A stretch of DNA of 28,357 nucleotides from an uncultured Oscillospiraceae bacterium. GTDB taxonomy: Bacteria > Bacillota > Clostridia > Oscillospirales > Oscillospiraceae. The notes under the pieces are model-generated. The model saw nothing but the letters and a program-made list of their open reading frames with translations. It had not been told where the DNA came from and ran no database searches. Made by a program: the position numbers and the translations under genes. Of this stretch, positions 7,918-17,616 are shown in pieces. How positions within the stretch are numbered: the first letter of the stretch is position 1; every line of letters begins with the position of its first letter. Location of the stretch: contig CAKTPC010000012.1 of NCBI GenBank assembly GCA_934590505.1, forward strand, positions 1 to 28,357, given 5' to 3'.

Positions 7918-8189
7918 TTAGGCACCCGCTTCCAGCTTCTTCACAAGATATGACAGTTCTTCATGCTTATCCGCATCAACAGCATCTGCGATGTCGATAA
8001 TAGATTGAACTCTTCTTCTATCATGTCTAAGACTTCATTCCATCTGTGTGTGAAGCTTTCAAGAAACGAGCTGGAAACTTCATCTCTAATAGTATCATCG
8101 CAAATGACCTTAACACCCGAAATATCATACGGGCTCAACGCCCAAACCAAACTTTTCACCAGATGAGCGCGATAGTTTTTAATATGCAA
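7918..8189 (-). pseudogene. Frameshifted remnant of an unknown small gene
   Basis: One frame reads about 60 plausible residues (WALSPYDISGVKVICDD..., then ESFTHRWNEVLDMIEEEFN), then degenerates and stops near 7941. The neighbouring frame takes over with IIDIADAVDADKHEELSYL and VKKLEAGA, ending in TAA at 7918. The two halves join naturally if one base is gained or lost near the GAAGAAGAG run (about 8013-8022). No ribosome site supports the start (TTG 8189 or GTG 8159), and the upstream end abuts the terminator of the orphan RNA. I do not recognise the family. A sequencing error or a decayed gene are both possible. Confidence 0.35.
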
Positions 8190-8221
8190 AAAGGCATTGC
8201 AGATAAAATATCCGCAATGCC
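8188..8221 (-). terminator. Rho-independent terminator of the orphan RNA
   Basis: Stem GGCATTGC / GCAATGCC, extended inward by GATA/TATC after one mismatch, then five T on the minus strand. Confidence 0.8.
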
Positions 8222-8299
8222 GATAACTAACAGCTGCTGCAACTGGCTGCCTATTTATTTGCTTATGTGGTTTCCACCAGCTTTGCTTATATCTAACTA
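8188..8299 (-). ncRNA. Candidate orphan small RNA
   Basis: A promoter (8306-8334) and a strong terminator (8188-8221) delimit a transcript of about 110 bases with no convincing coding frame. Inside are a small hairpin GTGG-AAA-CCAC (minus strand, near 8269-8279) and a GCAGC-rich segment. It does not match any RNA family I can recognise (not tRNA, SRP, 6S or a riboswitch I know). It could instead be a leader with an attenuator for the decayed gene at 7918-8189. Confidence 0.45.
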
Positions 8300-8305
8300 A
8301 TTTTA

Positions 8306-8334
8306 ATTATACTCGAAGCCTTGAGCAAAATCAA
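8306..8334 (-). promoter_or_regulatory. Promoter of the orphan RNA
   Basis: TTGATT (8334-8329), a 17-bp spacer and a perfect TATAAT (8311-8306) on the minus strand, placed after the tRNA-Thr terminator. Confidence 0.6.
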
Positions 8335-8368
8335 TCCCTCTTAGCGGATTTACCCCACTCTTGCAAAG

Positions 8369-8406
8369 AAAAATCCCGAATCATCACCTTTCGGCACGAT
8401 CCGGGA
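8369..8406 (-). terminator. Rho-independent terminator of tRNA-Thr
   Basis: TCCCGGATC pairs with GATTCGGGA (one G-U) across a loop, followed by five T on the minus strand, starting 7 bases after the tRNA CCA end. Confidence 0.85.
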
Positions 8407-8413
8407 CTATGCT

Positions 8414-8489
8414 TGGAGCTAGTAATGTGACTCGAACACACGACCTGCTGATTACGAATCAGCTGCTCTACCGACTGAGCTATACTAGC
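8414..8489 (-). tRNA. tRNA-Thr, anticodon CGU
   Basis: A 76-base cloverleaf with encoded CCA. The acceptor stem is GCTAGTA/TACTAGC, the D stem GCTC/GAGC, and the anticodon stem GCTGA/TCAGC with loop TTCGTAA, anticodon CGT reading ACG. The variable loop is AGGTC and the T arm is GTGTG-TTCGAGT-CACAT. The discriminator base is T, as usual for bacterial tRNA-Thr. It is a single-gene unit with its own promoter (8506-8534) and terminator (8369-8406). Confidence 0.97.
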
Positions 8490-8505
8490 ATTGATTGGCT
8501 TAGTA

Positions 8506-8534
8506 ATAATAGCAAAAACACGCGAACTTGTCAA
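8506..8534 (-). promoter_or_regulatory. Promoter of tRNA-Thr
   Basis: A perfect TTGACA (8534-8529), a 17-bp spacer and TATTAT (8511-8506) on the minus strand. The predicted start lies about 10 bases before the mature tRNA. Confidence 0.8.
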
Positions 8535-8952
8535 GGGAAAAAAGCCGCTGTCGGCCATCAAAAACCGCCTTCATGGTTTGGGAATGTACGTGCATTGGCT
8601 TCGATGATGTTAATATAACTATTTGTATAATTTAGTAAACTTGCGACATTTAGTGTACAGCTGCCGCCAATCATGTCAAAACACGAGTTGGGGTAAAACC
8701 GCTGTATTTTCAAGGCTTTTCAATTGACGTACATCTGCGATTATGCCGGTTTCAAAAAGTTACATAACTTCGGCAAATAAAAATTCTGCAAATAGTTATC
8801 AACATTTTCAACAGGCTTTTCAACACCTGTTAACACCTGATGTCTCAAACTTCTGCAGAAATTTTGGCGATTTTTGTCGAAACCGCAAACATGGTTCTGT
8901 TATGAAAAAGAAACAGTTTTTTATTTACATAATGTTGGAAAGCATCACGGAT
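8535..8952. other. Gene-free interval between tRNA-Thr and radC
   Basis: About 420 AT-rich bases with no credible coding frame on either strand. It contains the DnaA-box-like cluster at 8796-8825. It also holds an isolated minus-strand promoter-like pair (TTGACA at 8679-8674, TACACT at 8657-8652, 16-bp spacer) with nothing obvious to drive except the tRNA unit. A short GCCG/CGGC stem followed by six T (minus strand, about 8539-8556) could end such a transcript. Confidence 0.5.
8796..8825 (+). promoter_or_regulatory. Cluster of DnaA-box-like 9-mers
   Basis: Three same-strand 9-mers: TTATCAACA (8796-8804), TTTTCAACA (8805-8813) and TTTTCAACA (8817-8825). The first differs from the TTATCCACA consensus at one position and the others at two. 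The dense array in a non-coding interval is more than expected by chance, but no dnaA or dnaN lies nearby. Confidence 0.35.
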
Positions 8953-8984
8953 AAAAAGCATTGCCTCACAAGACGTATCAATAC
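8953..8984 (-). terminator. Probable terminator of the uvrB-radC operon
   Basis: GTATTG and CAATGC pair (one G-U) across a 15-base loop, followed by five T on the minus strand. The 5' arm overlaps the radC stop codon. Confidence 0.5.
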
Positions 8985-9664
8985 TTGAACAGGTGCATCA
9001 CACCGGAATCCGCGAGGGATACAAACTCATCATTGGCAACGATTATATGATCCTCCAGCGTTATCCCAAGCAGACCAAGCGAGCGGTACAAGGCGCGGGT
9101 AAAGTTGTCGTCCTCTCTTGACGGAAGCGCCACGCCGTTCGGATGATTGTGCGCAATGATGACTGTAGTTGCCTTCACCTTCAGCGCCGTTTCGACCATG
9201 CGGCGTATATTTGCGTCGACGCAGTTCACCACTCCCCTGCCCATTTCACGGCAGCAGATAACACCGCGCTTGTTGTCAAGGCAGAGCATCATGACAATCT
9301 CATCCGGCTCATCGAGAAAATACGGCAGAAGATAGTTCCCGGCATCGGTGGAGTTTCTTATTATCTTGTTTTCCTTCGCTTTCGATACATGCGCCTTTTT
9401 GACGATCTGCGGGACCATGAGTATCAGTGTTGCCGCGTTCTCGCCTATCCCGGGTATGCTGGCAAGCTCCTGCATAGACGCTTGAAACACCCCGCTGAGA
9501 CTGCCGAATGCATCCAGCAGCCTGTGTGCGAGCTCGTTGGTATCACGCCGCGGGATTGCATAGCAAAGCAGCAGTTCCAAGGCATTGAGCTCATTAAAGC
9601 TTTCCAGCCCATGCTCCGCAAAACGCGCTCTGAGTCTTTCTCTGTGCCCGTCATGTACACCCAT
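8978..9664 (-). CDS. radC: RadC family protein (JAB/MPN domain)
   Basis: A 228-residue protein with the two RadC parts: an N-terminal helix-hairpin-helix region (about residues 20-85, ASIPGIGENAATLI) and a C-terminal JAMM/MPN metalloprotease-like domain. The JAMM ligands H172-x-H174-x7-S182-x2-D185 (HNHPNG...PSREDD) are intact. The family was historically linked to DNA repair, but its true substrate is unsettled. The ATG at 9664 has GGGAG 7 bases upstream. It is the last gene of uvrB-polA-rimI-tsaD-radC, 26 bases after tsaD. Confidence 0.9.
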   Translation of the reverse strand: MGVHDGHRERLRARFAEHGLESFNELNALELLLCYAIPRRDTNELAHRLLDAFGSLSGVFQASMQELASIPGIGENAATLILMVPQIVKKAHVSKAKENKIIRNSTDAGNYLLPYFLDEPDEIVMMLCLDNKRGVICCREMGRGVVNCVDANIRRMVETALKVKATTVIIAHNHPNGVALPSREDDNFTRALYRSLGLLGITLEDHIIVANDEFVSLADSGVMHLFKY

Positions 9665-9690
9665 AATAAAACTCCCGGCAGTTGTTTATA

Positions 9691-10692
9691 TCAAATGTCC
9701 ATTGTCGCGTATGCGTTGAGATCGCTGCCCGCCGTGTGTCCGGCCAGATACTCATAATATCCCTGTGCACCTATCATCGCGCCGTTGTCACCGCACAGCC
9801 TGAGAGGAGGAACATACAGCCTGCACCCTGCCTTTTCGGCGGCTGCGGTAAAGTCGGCCCTTATCCTGGAGTTTGCCGCGACACCGCCGGCAACGACGAT
9901 TTTTTTGTAGCCGAGCTCCTTTGCGGCCATCATCGTTCTGGGAACAAGACTGTCGCTCACGGCCTTGGTAAACGAGGCGGCAAGCGCGGCACGGTCAATT
10001 TCCTCACCCTTCTGCTGCGCGTTATGTACAAGGTTTATGACCGCCGTCTTAAGCCCTGAAAAGCTCATGTCATATAGATTGCCATCAACATGCGCTATCG
10101 GGAATACATAGCGGCTGTCGTCCCCGCCCTTTGAAAGATCGTCTATGGGTTTCCCGCCGGGATAAGGCAGGCCGAGCACGCGCGCGGTCTTGTCAAAGCA
10201 TTCGCCAGCCGCGTCGTCCCTTGTGCTGCCAATGATCTTCATATCGGTATAGCCGCGCACGTCGACAAGCAAAGTGTTCCCGCCGGATATCGCAAGGCAG
10301 AGAAACGGCGGCTCAAGCTCCGGGTACGCAAGGTAGTTTGCAGCAATGTGGCCTCTTATGTGGTGCACAGGTATAAGCGGTTTATTGAGCGCAAGCGCGC
10401 ATGACTTCGCAAAGTTTACGCCCACGAGCACAGCGCCTATAAGTCCCGGCGCATATGATACGGCAACGGCATCGATATCCTTCTTCTCTATCCCTGCCGC
10501 CTTGATGGCGCGCTCGGAGAGAATGGATATCGCCTCTATATGGCAGCGCGATGCGATCTCCGGCACGACCCCGCCGTAAACGGCATGGAGCGAAGCCTGA
10601 GACAGTATCTGATCGGTCAGAATCTTTCTGCCGTCCTCCACAACGGCGACCGCGGTCTCATCGCAGGTCGATTCAAAAGCAAGTATCTTCAA
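9691..10692 (-). CDS. tsaD: tRNA threonylcarbamoyladenosine transferase TsaD
   Basis: A 333-residue ASKHA-fold enzyme that, with TsaB and TsaE, transfers threonylcarbamoyl to A37 of ANN-decoding tRNAs. It shows the N-terminal LAFESTCDETAVAVV, the metal-binding pair His111 and His115 (PVHHIRGHIAANY), SGGNTLL, and the C-terminal AGGVAANSRIR and CGDNGAMIG. The start is TTG at 10692: GAGG lies 8 bases upstream, and the only nearby ATG is followed at once by a stop. It begins 10 bases after the rimI stop. tsaB and tsaE are not in the window, although tsaD and rimI are often grouped with them. Confidence 0.96.
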   Translation of the reverse strand: MKILAFESTCDETAVAVVEDGRKILTDQILSQASLHAVYGGVVPEIASRCHIEAISILSERAIKAAGIEKKDIDAVAVSYAPGLIGAVLVGVNFAKSCALALNKPLIPVHHIRGHIAANYLAYPELEPPFLCLAISGGNTLLVDVRGYTDMKIIGSTRDDAAGECFDKTARVLGLPYPGGKPIDDLSKGGDDSRYVFPIAHVDGNLYDMSFSGLKTAVINLVHNAQQKGEEIDRAALAASFTKAVSDSLVPRTMMAAKELGYKKIVVAGGVAANSRIRADFTAAAEKAGCRLYVPPLRLCGDNGAMIGAQGYYEYLAGHTAGSDLNAYATMDI

Positions 10693-10702
10693 ATCATACG
10701 CC

Positions 10703-11146
10703 TCATTTCAAATAGCAAGTCATTAATACGGCGTCCTCCTTCGGGGCGTCGTAATAGTTTTTCCTTTTTCCGACGGGGTGAAAGTTGTGCTTGGCGTAGA
10801 GCGCGATCGCCGGTGCATTGCTCTCCCGCACTTCGAGCGTCAGGAATGCAAGCTCAAGCGCTGCAGCTTTTGATGCAAGCGCATCTATAAGCGCATTGCC
10901 TATCCCCTGCCGTCTGGCCTCCGGATGCACCGCAACATTGGAAATGTAGCCTTCATCCAGCACGTACATGAGCCCCACATAGCCCAGCACCCTGCCGCCA
11001 TCTACTGCGGCAATGAACTCGTGCTGCGCATCGCGCATCTGGCTCCTAAGCTGCTCCGCGGTCCACGGACGCGAAAAGCATTCGCGCTCGATCTCTTCGA
11101 TCTGTGGGATATGCTCCGCGCTCACGTCAACGATCCTAAACTCCAT
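10703..11146 (-). CDS. rimI: Ribosomal protein S18-alanine N-acetyltransferase RimI
   Basis: A 147-residue GNAT acetyltransferase. The acetyl-CoA loop RRQGIGNA lies at residues 78-85, preceded by the beta-4 strand (GYISNVAVHP) and followed by LEVRESNAPAIALYAKHNF and the typical GKRKNYY end. RimI acetylates the N-terminal Ala of ribosomal protein S18. The ATG overlaps the polA TGA by one base (TGATG), with GGAGG 7 bases upstream inside polA, implying translational coupling. Position beside tsaD is typical. Confidence 0.92.
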   Translation of the reverse strand: MEFRIVDVSAEHIPQIEEIERECFSRPWTAEQLRSQMRDAQHEFIAAVDGGRVLGYVGLMYVLDEGYISNVAVHPEARRQGIGNALIDALASKAAALELAFLTLEVRESNAPAIALYAKHNFHPVGKRKNYYDAPKEDAVLMTCYLK

Positions 11147-13707
11147 CAGTGCGCCTCCGCCCAGCTGTGTCCGACGTGTGCATCGACCGTAAGCGGAACA
11201 GACAGCGCCGCTGCGTTTTCCATCTCGTGTGTCAGGATGTCCTTGACTCTTTCAGCTTCACAGTCCGGGCATTCAACAATGAGCTCGTCATGCACCTGAA
11301 GAAGGAGTTTTGCTTCAAACCCATCCTCTGCAAGACGCCGGTGAACGTTAACCATGGCGATTTTGATAATGTCCGCGGCAGTGCCCTGTATGGGCATGTT
11401 CAGCGCCACGCGCTCGCCGAAAGAGCGCACGTTGAAGTTGGAGCTTTTAAGCTCCGGTAGATATCTGCGGCGTGAGAACAGAGTATCGACATATCCGTCT
11501 GCTTTGGCCTTTTCTACGATGCTCTTCATATAATCGCGCACGCCGTGGTATTTGTCAAGATACGCTTCCATATACGCCTTTGCCTCGCTGGGATACACTC
11601 CGATATCCTGCGCCAGCGAAAATGCGGATATACCGTATACTATCCCGAAATTTACTGCCTTTGCCCTACTGCGCAGAGCGGGCGTCACCTCATCCAGAGG
11701 GACACCGAATACACGCGCCGCCGTCACGGTGTGGAAATCCTCTCCGCTCAGAAAAGCCTCCTGCATCGCCTTGTCACCGGATATGTGCGCAAGCAGCCGC
11801 AGCTCGATCTGGCTGTAGTCCGCATCCACCAGCACCTTCCCCGGCGACGCGACGAACATTTTTCTTATCTGTGCGCCGAGCTTCTTGCGCACGGGTATAT
11901 TCTGCAGGTTCGGCTCGGTCGACGATAGCCTGCCTGTCGCTGTGACGGTCATCTGGAAGTTAGTGTGTATCCGCCCGTCCGGTGCTATCACCTTCAGCAA
12001 GCCGTCGGCATAAGTGGACTTGAGCTTTGTCAGCATGCGGTATTCAAGGATCTCGCCGATTATCGGGTGCTTGTCCCGGAGCTTCTCCAGAACATCCGCA
12101 TTGGTGCTCCACCCGGATTTCGTCTTTTTCCCCGATGGAAGCATAAGCTCCTCGAAGAGAACTTCCCCGAGCTGCTTCGGCGAATTGATATTAAATTCGT
12201 GCCCAGCATGTGCCCATATCCCGGCCTGCATCTGCGTAATGCCGTCGTTCAGGCTCTCGCCGAAATCGTATAATGCCTTGCGATCCACATAGAATCCGGA
12301 GGCTTCCATATCCGCAAGCACTCTGCACAGCGGCAGTTCTACCTCGTAATACAGCTTTGTCATGCCGAGCTCGTTCAATTTGGCGTTAAGGATGGAGTAC
12401 AGCTCAAATATCGCCTGTGCTCCGTCAAACTCACGGTTCAGGTATTTCGCACTTATCCTCGGCAGCGAATAGTCCCCATCGTTTGCATCGAGCAAATATG
12501 CCGCAAGCGCCGTGTCAAACGCGAAGCCTTCGACCGGGAGATTATCCTTTATAAGCAGACCCATCAGGTCTTTTATGTTATGGCCAAGCTTGTTGACTTC
12601 ATCGGAAAAAATGGTACGCAGCAGTTCATTGTATTTCTCACCGGCGACGCTCCATTGCGCGCGGTATACTGTCACACCGTCGCATATCTCAACAGCGTCA
12701 AGCCCATCAGTCGGCACGATTGCTATGTGCTCCGCTTTCCTGACTGCCGCAATGAGCGCATCCATCCCGGCCTCATCTGCGACGACCTGCTCTGTGAGCT
12801 TCTTCGACGCACCAGCCTCGGCCGGCACTGTCTCCGTTTCGGTAAGCCCCCATTTGTCAATGAAGCGCTTGAACCCGAGCCGCTTCATCACGCCGTAAAG
12901 CTCCGGGGTATAGCTGTTGTTCCAAATATTTTCCTCCGGCTTAAAGCTCAGCGGCACGTCCCGCACAATAGTCGCAAGCCAGTATGACTGTCGTGCGCTA
13001 TCCTTGCCCTCTGTGAGCTTTTTGCGCACACCTTCCTTTATATCGAGTGCGGCGAGCGACGAATAAATCTTGTCCACCGTGCCGTACCTTCTCACAAGGT
13101 CGAGTGCGGTTTTTTCCCCAATGCCGGGTACGCCCGGAATGTTATCCGAGCTGTCCCCCATTAGAGCTTTCAGATCGACCATCTGCGCCGGGGCAAAACC
13201 GTATTCCGCGCGAAAGCTTTCGGGGGTATAGAGTATTGTCTCCGTCTGGCCCCTGACGGTTTTCACGTTGCAGACCGACGTCGTCTCGCTCACGAGCTGC
13301 AGACTGTCCTTGTCGCCCGTGACAACTACGCAGTCCCATCCGCTCCTCTCGCACACTGCGGCAGCTGTACCGAGAATGTCGTCCGCTTCATAACCCTCGA
13401 TCTCGTAGCGGCGTATGCCCATCGCGTCAAGCGTCTCCTTGAGCAGCGGCATCTGTGCCGCAAGCTCCTCCGGCATTGGCTTACGCTGCGCCTTATAAAA
13501 ATCGCAGGCCTTGTTGCGAAAGGTCGGCGCCTTGAGGTCGAAGCTCACACACACAGCCTCAGGCTTCTGTTCATCGAGCATGCGCTGCAAAATTGCAAGG
13601 AAGCCATACACCGCATTTGTCGGCGTCCCGTCCGGAGCGCTCAGCGGCCGCACACCGTAGAACGCGCGGTTGACAATGCTGTTGCCGTCAAGTATCATCA
13701 GTTTCAT
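11146..13707 (-). CDS. polA: DNA polymerase I
   Basis: A 853-residue family A polymerase for Okazaki-fragment maturation and repair. The 5'-nuclease domain (about residues 1-290) has LDGNSIVNRAF, the acidic GYEADDILG and GDSSDNIPGVPGIGEKTA. The central 3'-5' exonuclease-like region lacks a recognisable DxE motif, so proofreading is probably lost, as in other Firmicutes PolA. Polymerase motifs A (DADYSQIELRLLAH), B (RSRAKAVNFGIVYG) and C (QVHDELI) are intact. ATG 13707 is preferred (GAGG 6 bases upstream); ATG 13719, overlapping the uvrB stop, has a ribosome site only 2 bases away. Confidence 0.96.
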   Translation of the reverse strand: MKLMILDGNSIVNRAFYGVRPLSAPDGTPTNAVYGFLAILQRMLDEQKPEAVCVSFDLKAPTFRNKACDFYKAQRKPMPEELAAQMPLLKETLDAMGIRRYEIEGYEADDILGTAAAVCERSGWDCVVVTGDKDSLQLVSETTSVCNVKTVRGQTETILYTPESFRAEYGFAPAQMVDLKALMGDSSDNIPGVPGIGEKTALDLVRRYGTVDKIYSSLAALDIKEGVRKKLTEGKDSARQSYWLATIVRDVPLSFKPEENIWNNSYTPELYGVMKRLGFKRFIDKWGLTETETVPAEAGASKKLTEQVVADEAGMDALIAAVRKAEHIAIVPTDGLDAVEICDGVTVYRAQWSVAGEKYNELLRTIFSDEVNKLGHNIKDLMGLLIKDNLPVEGFAFDTALAAYLLDANDGDYSLPRISAKYLNREFDGAQAIFELYSILNAKLNELGMTKLYYEVELPLCRVLADMEASGFYVDRKALYDFGESLNDGITQMQAGIWAHAGHEFNINSPKQLGEVLFEELMLPSGKKTKSGWSTNADVLEKLRDKHPIIGEILEYRMLTKLKSTYADGLLKVIAPDGRIHTNFQMTVTATGRLSSTEPNLQNIPVRKKLGAQIRKMFVASPGKVLVDADYSQIELRLLAHISGDKAMQEAFLSGEDFHTVTAARVFGVPLDEVTPALRSRAKAVNFGIVYGISAFSLAQDIGVYPSEAKAYMEAYLDKYHGVRDYMKSIVEKAKADGYVDTLFSRRRYLPELKSSNFNVRSFGERVALNMPIQGTAADIIKIAMVNVHRRLAEDGFEAKLLLQVHDELIVECPDCEAERVKDILTHEMENAAALSVPLTVDAHVGHSWAEAH

Positions 13708-13715
13708 TTGCTTCC

Positions 13716-15680
<1,965 letters not shown>

Positions 15681-15716
15681 AAACGCTCCTGCATTCAAAT
15701 AAACTCAATCTAAGCT

Positions 15717-15745
15717 ATTATATCACTCCCGCACCGATTCCACAA
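15717..15745 (-). promoter_or_regulatory. Promoter of the uvrB-polA-rimI-tsaD-radC operon
   Basis: TTGTGG (15745-15740), a 17-bp spacer and a perfect TATAAT (15722-15717) on the minus strand, about 37 bases before the uvrB ATG. Confidence 0.75.
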
Positions 15746-15782
15746 GCCAAAAGGATATCTCAGTCTGCAAATACACGTATGC

Positions 15783-15823
15783 AATAGCAGAGAAAGCCTG
15801 CAAATTGAGCTTTCTCTGCTATT
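15783..15823. terminator. Strong hairpin after the S-layer homology gene
   Basis: A perfect 15-bp inverted repeat (AATAGCAGAGAAAGC and its complement) with an 11-base loop lies 48 bases past the stop of the 15871-16776 gene. Neither strand has a U-tract after it, so it may be a non-canonical terminator or an mRNA 3'-end stabiliser. A further arm pair, GTAAACG/CGTTTAC, brackets 15832-15861. Confidence 0.5.
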
Positions 15824-15870
15824 CCTGCAAAGTAAACGTTCGTTCAATACTGCTCGTTTACCAATTTTTA

Positions 15871-16776
15871 TTACCTGCCTCTTACAACCTCAAGTGCATT
15901 TATAAGCAGCTGCGCAGCCTCCGCGCGCGTAAGCTCGTCATGCAAAAGCGTTTGACTCTCAACAATGCCCACCGCGCTGAGGTTTGCACATGCCTGCGCT
16001 GTCTCCGGTTCCCATTCACTGTCAAGTGATATATAATCAATGTCCTTCAGCCTAAGCGCACGGTTAAGCATGCTCATCGCTTCATTTCTGCTGATCGGTT
16101 CATCGGCACGAAACACACTTTCATTTTCTTCTCGGCCGCTCACGCCGCGCATTACAGCCGTCGCGACATACTGCTGCATCCAATACGGCATCGCGTCCAC
16201 GTCCTCATAGCCTGTCGACATCACCCCGTCTATCAGCGGCTCGCCAGCGGTCAGCATGCACATACTAAGAAATTCACCGCGGCTCACGGTCTTTTCAGGG
16301 CCGAAGCAGTATTCGCCGCCTATCATTTCGGCGGTGAAAATATTGTTCTCGCTCAGTGCCACAGCCGCATACTCCTCCGCACGGCCCACCATATCCTCGT
16401 AGCAGACATCCTTCTTCTGCTTTTCGATGCGGATTATTACAGTCGCTTCCTGGGATACATTGCCCTCGGCGTCGACTGCCTTGTATCCGAAATAGTCCTT
16501 TCCTCGCTTGTTGTCGTTCGGCGTATAGGTGAAGCTGCCCTCCTCACCCTGCACTATTTTGCCCTTTACCGGCTGGGTCGTTATCTCGTATGAAACGACA
16601 TCATCATCCGGATCATAGGCCGACATTTTCCCGCCAACGGATACATTTTTGTATGTCTTGATCTCAAGGTTTTCGGCGATCGGCGCAGTGCCTGCCGCAA
16701 GTGCGGGGCTTGCCAAAGAGATGCACATGAGCAGCATTAGCGCCGCGGCAGTCAGTGATATCAGTACTTTTTTCAT
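15871..16776 (-). CDS. Secreted Ig-like / S-layer homology (SLH) domain surface protein
   Basis: 301 residues. An N-terminal signal peptide (MKKVLISLTAAALMLLMC..., cleavage near ALA-AG at residues 27-29) precedes an Ig/cadherin-like beta domain (about 30-118: DPDDD, SFTYTPND, GYKAVDAEGNVS). Three SLH-type repeats follow (about 123-180, 188-245, 246-298), each with the pattern of an aromatic/helix segment, a GV/GI turn and a SRGE, SRNE or TRAE helix. SLH repeats normally bind pyruvylated secondary wall polymer, so the protein is probably cell-surface anchored; a single small Ig-like domain is its only other part. GGAGG lies 8 bases before the ATG. It is divergent from the PAP2 gene. The exact role is unknown. 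Confidence 0.8.
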   Translation of the reverse strand: MKKVLISLTAAALMLLMCISLASPALAAGTAPIAENLEIKTYKNVSVGGKMSAYDPDDDVVSYEITTQPVKGKIVQGEEGSFTYTPNDNKRGKDYFGYKAVDAEGNVSQEATVIIRIEKQKKDVCYEDMVGRAEEYAAVALSENNIFTAEMIGGEYCFGPEKTVSRGEFLSMCMLTAGEPLIDGVMSTGYEDVDAMPYWMQQYVATAVMRGVSGREENESVFRADEPISRNEAMSMLNRALRLKDIDYISLDSEWEPETAQACANLSAVGIVESQTLLHDELTRAEAAQLLINALEVVRGR

Positions 16777-16842
16777 TGTATATTCCTCCTTTACCGTTTG
16801 GAGATATTTTGTGCAGAATTATCCCCGGTATGCAAATAAAGG

Positions 16843-16871
16843 TAGACCTGGAAATACATTTGTGGTAATAT
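16843..16871 (+). promoter_or_regulatory. Possible promoter of the PAP2 phosphatase gene
   Basis: TAGACC (16843-16848), a 17-bp spacer and TAATAT (16866-16871), each 4/6 to consensus, about 40 bases before the start. No clear promoter was found for the divergent SLH gene in the same 134-base gap. Confidence 0.35.
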
Positions 16872-16910
16872 ACAAACACCATCACTAATATAACAGTAGG
16901 AGTAAACGAT

Positions 16911-17558
16911 ATGGAGATCAACGCTGCCGCTGCGTGGCTTAATTCCACGTTCGGCAATCTTGACGTCAGTGTCGCATTGGCGGTACATAAGCTGTATGAC
17001 ATGGCCGGCGGGTTCTTTACGCCGTTCTTTGAAGTGATTTCATTCTTCGGCAAGGGCGGTATATGCCTTATTCTTCTTTCCTTGGCGCTGCTGTTCTTTA
17101 AGAAAACACGCCGCTTCGGCACCGCAATGTGTATAGGTCTTGCGATAGGCGCTCTGATCACAAACTGCTGCCTGAAGATCGTGATCGCGCGGCCGCGGCC
17201 ATATGTTGACCAGAGCGGTATACTATATCAGCTGTGGCTGCTTGTAGGCCAGAATGTCGAGAGCGACAAGAGCTTCCCCTCCGGGCATACAACAGCTGCT
17301 TTTGCCAGCATGGTCCCGCTTTTCATATTGGGCAATAAGCGCTGGAGCTGGGTTGCTCTGCTGTTCGCGTTCACGATGGGCATCGCCCGTATTTATCTCG
17401 TAGTCCACTATACCTCTGACGTCATCGGCGGCCTTATAGTCGGCACCTTTGCTGGGATAGTCGCCGTTATAATTGCAAAGAAGCTGCCGCAGAAATGGTA
17501 TGAGCTTGACTTCTATAAGAGCAAATCAAGCCAACCGCCAGACAGTCTGAGCGCATAA
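16911..17558 (+). CDS. PAP2-family membrane phosphatase
   Basis: 215 residues with about five to six transmembrane helices and all three PAP2 motifs: K89-x6-R96-P97 (KIVIARPRP), PSGH (123-126), and R160-x5-H166-x3-D170 (ARIYLVVHYTSD). Such enzymes dephosphorylate lipid phosphates; undecaprenyl pyrophosphate or phosphatidylglycerol phosphate are typical substrates, and the sequence does not decide between them. The start ATG has AGGAG 8 bases upstream. It stands alone on the plus strand, divergent from the SLH gene and convergent with lysS. The C-terminus is cytoplasmic and Lys/Ser-rich. Confidence 0.88.
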   Translation: MEINAAAAWLNSTFGNLDVSVALAVHKLYDMAGGFFTPFFEVISFFGKGGICLILLSLALLFFKKTRRFGTAMCIGLAIGALITNCCLKIVIARPRPYVDQSGILYQLWLLVGQNVESDKSFPSGHTTAAFASMVPLFILGNKRWSWVALLFAFTMGIARIYLVVHYTSDVIGGLIVGTFAGIVAVIIAKKLPQKWYELDFYKSKSSQPPDSLSA

Positions 17559-17565
17559 ACATAGT

Positions 17566-17597
17566 AAAACCCGAACCTCAACTGAGGTTCGGGTTTT
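17566..17597. terminator. Bidirectional terminator between PAP2 and lysS
   Basis: A perfect 14-bp stem (AAAACCCGAACCTC / GAGGTTCGGGTTTT) with a 4-base loop has A on one side and T on the other. It serves the plus-strand PAP2 gene (stop at 17558) and the minus-strand lysS (stop at 17617). Confidence 0.92.
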
Positions 17598-17616
17598 GTC
17601 GTAATGTATGTGACGT

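Noticed and set aside
3858..8420. Integration of a mobile element between tRNA-tail direct repeats (attL/attR-like)
   Set aside because: The 22-base repeats are imperfect, each belongs to its own promoter-terminator unit, and the 4.5 kb between them holds sbcDC with no integrase or mobile genes.
8331..8561. A small minus-strand coding frame across the tRNA
   Set aside because: It reads through the tRNA-Thr gene and its terminator, so it is not a protein gene.
15681..15870. A LexA/SOS box for uvrB
   Set aside because: No CGAAC-N4-GTTCG-like palindrome lies at the uvrB promoter; the GAACGAACG stretch near 15838-15846 has no matching right half and lies too far upstream.
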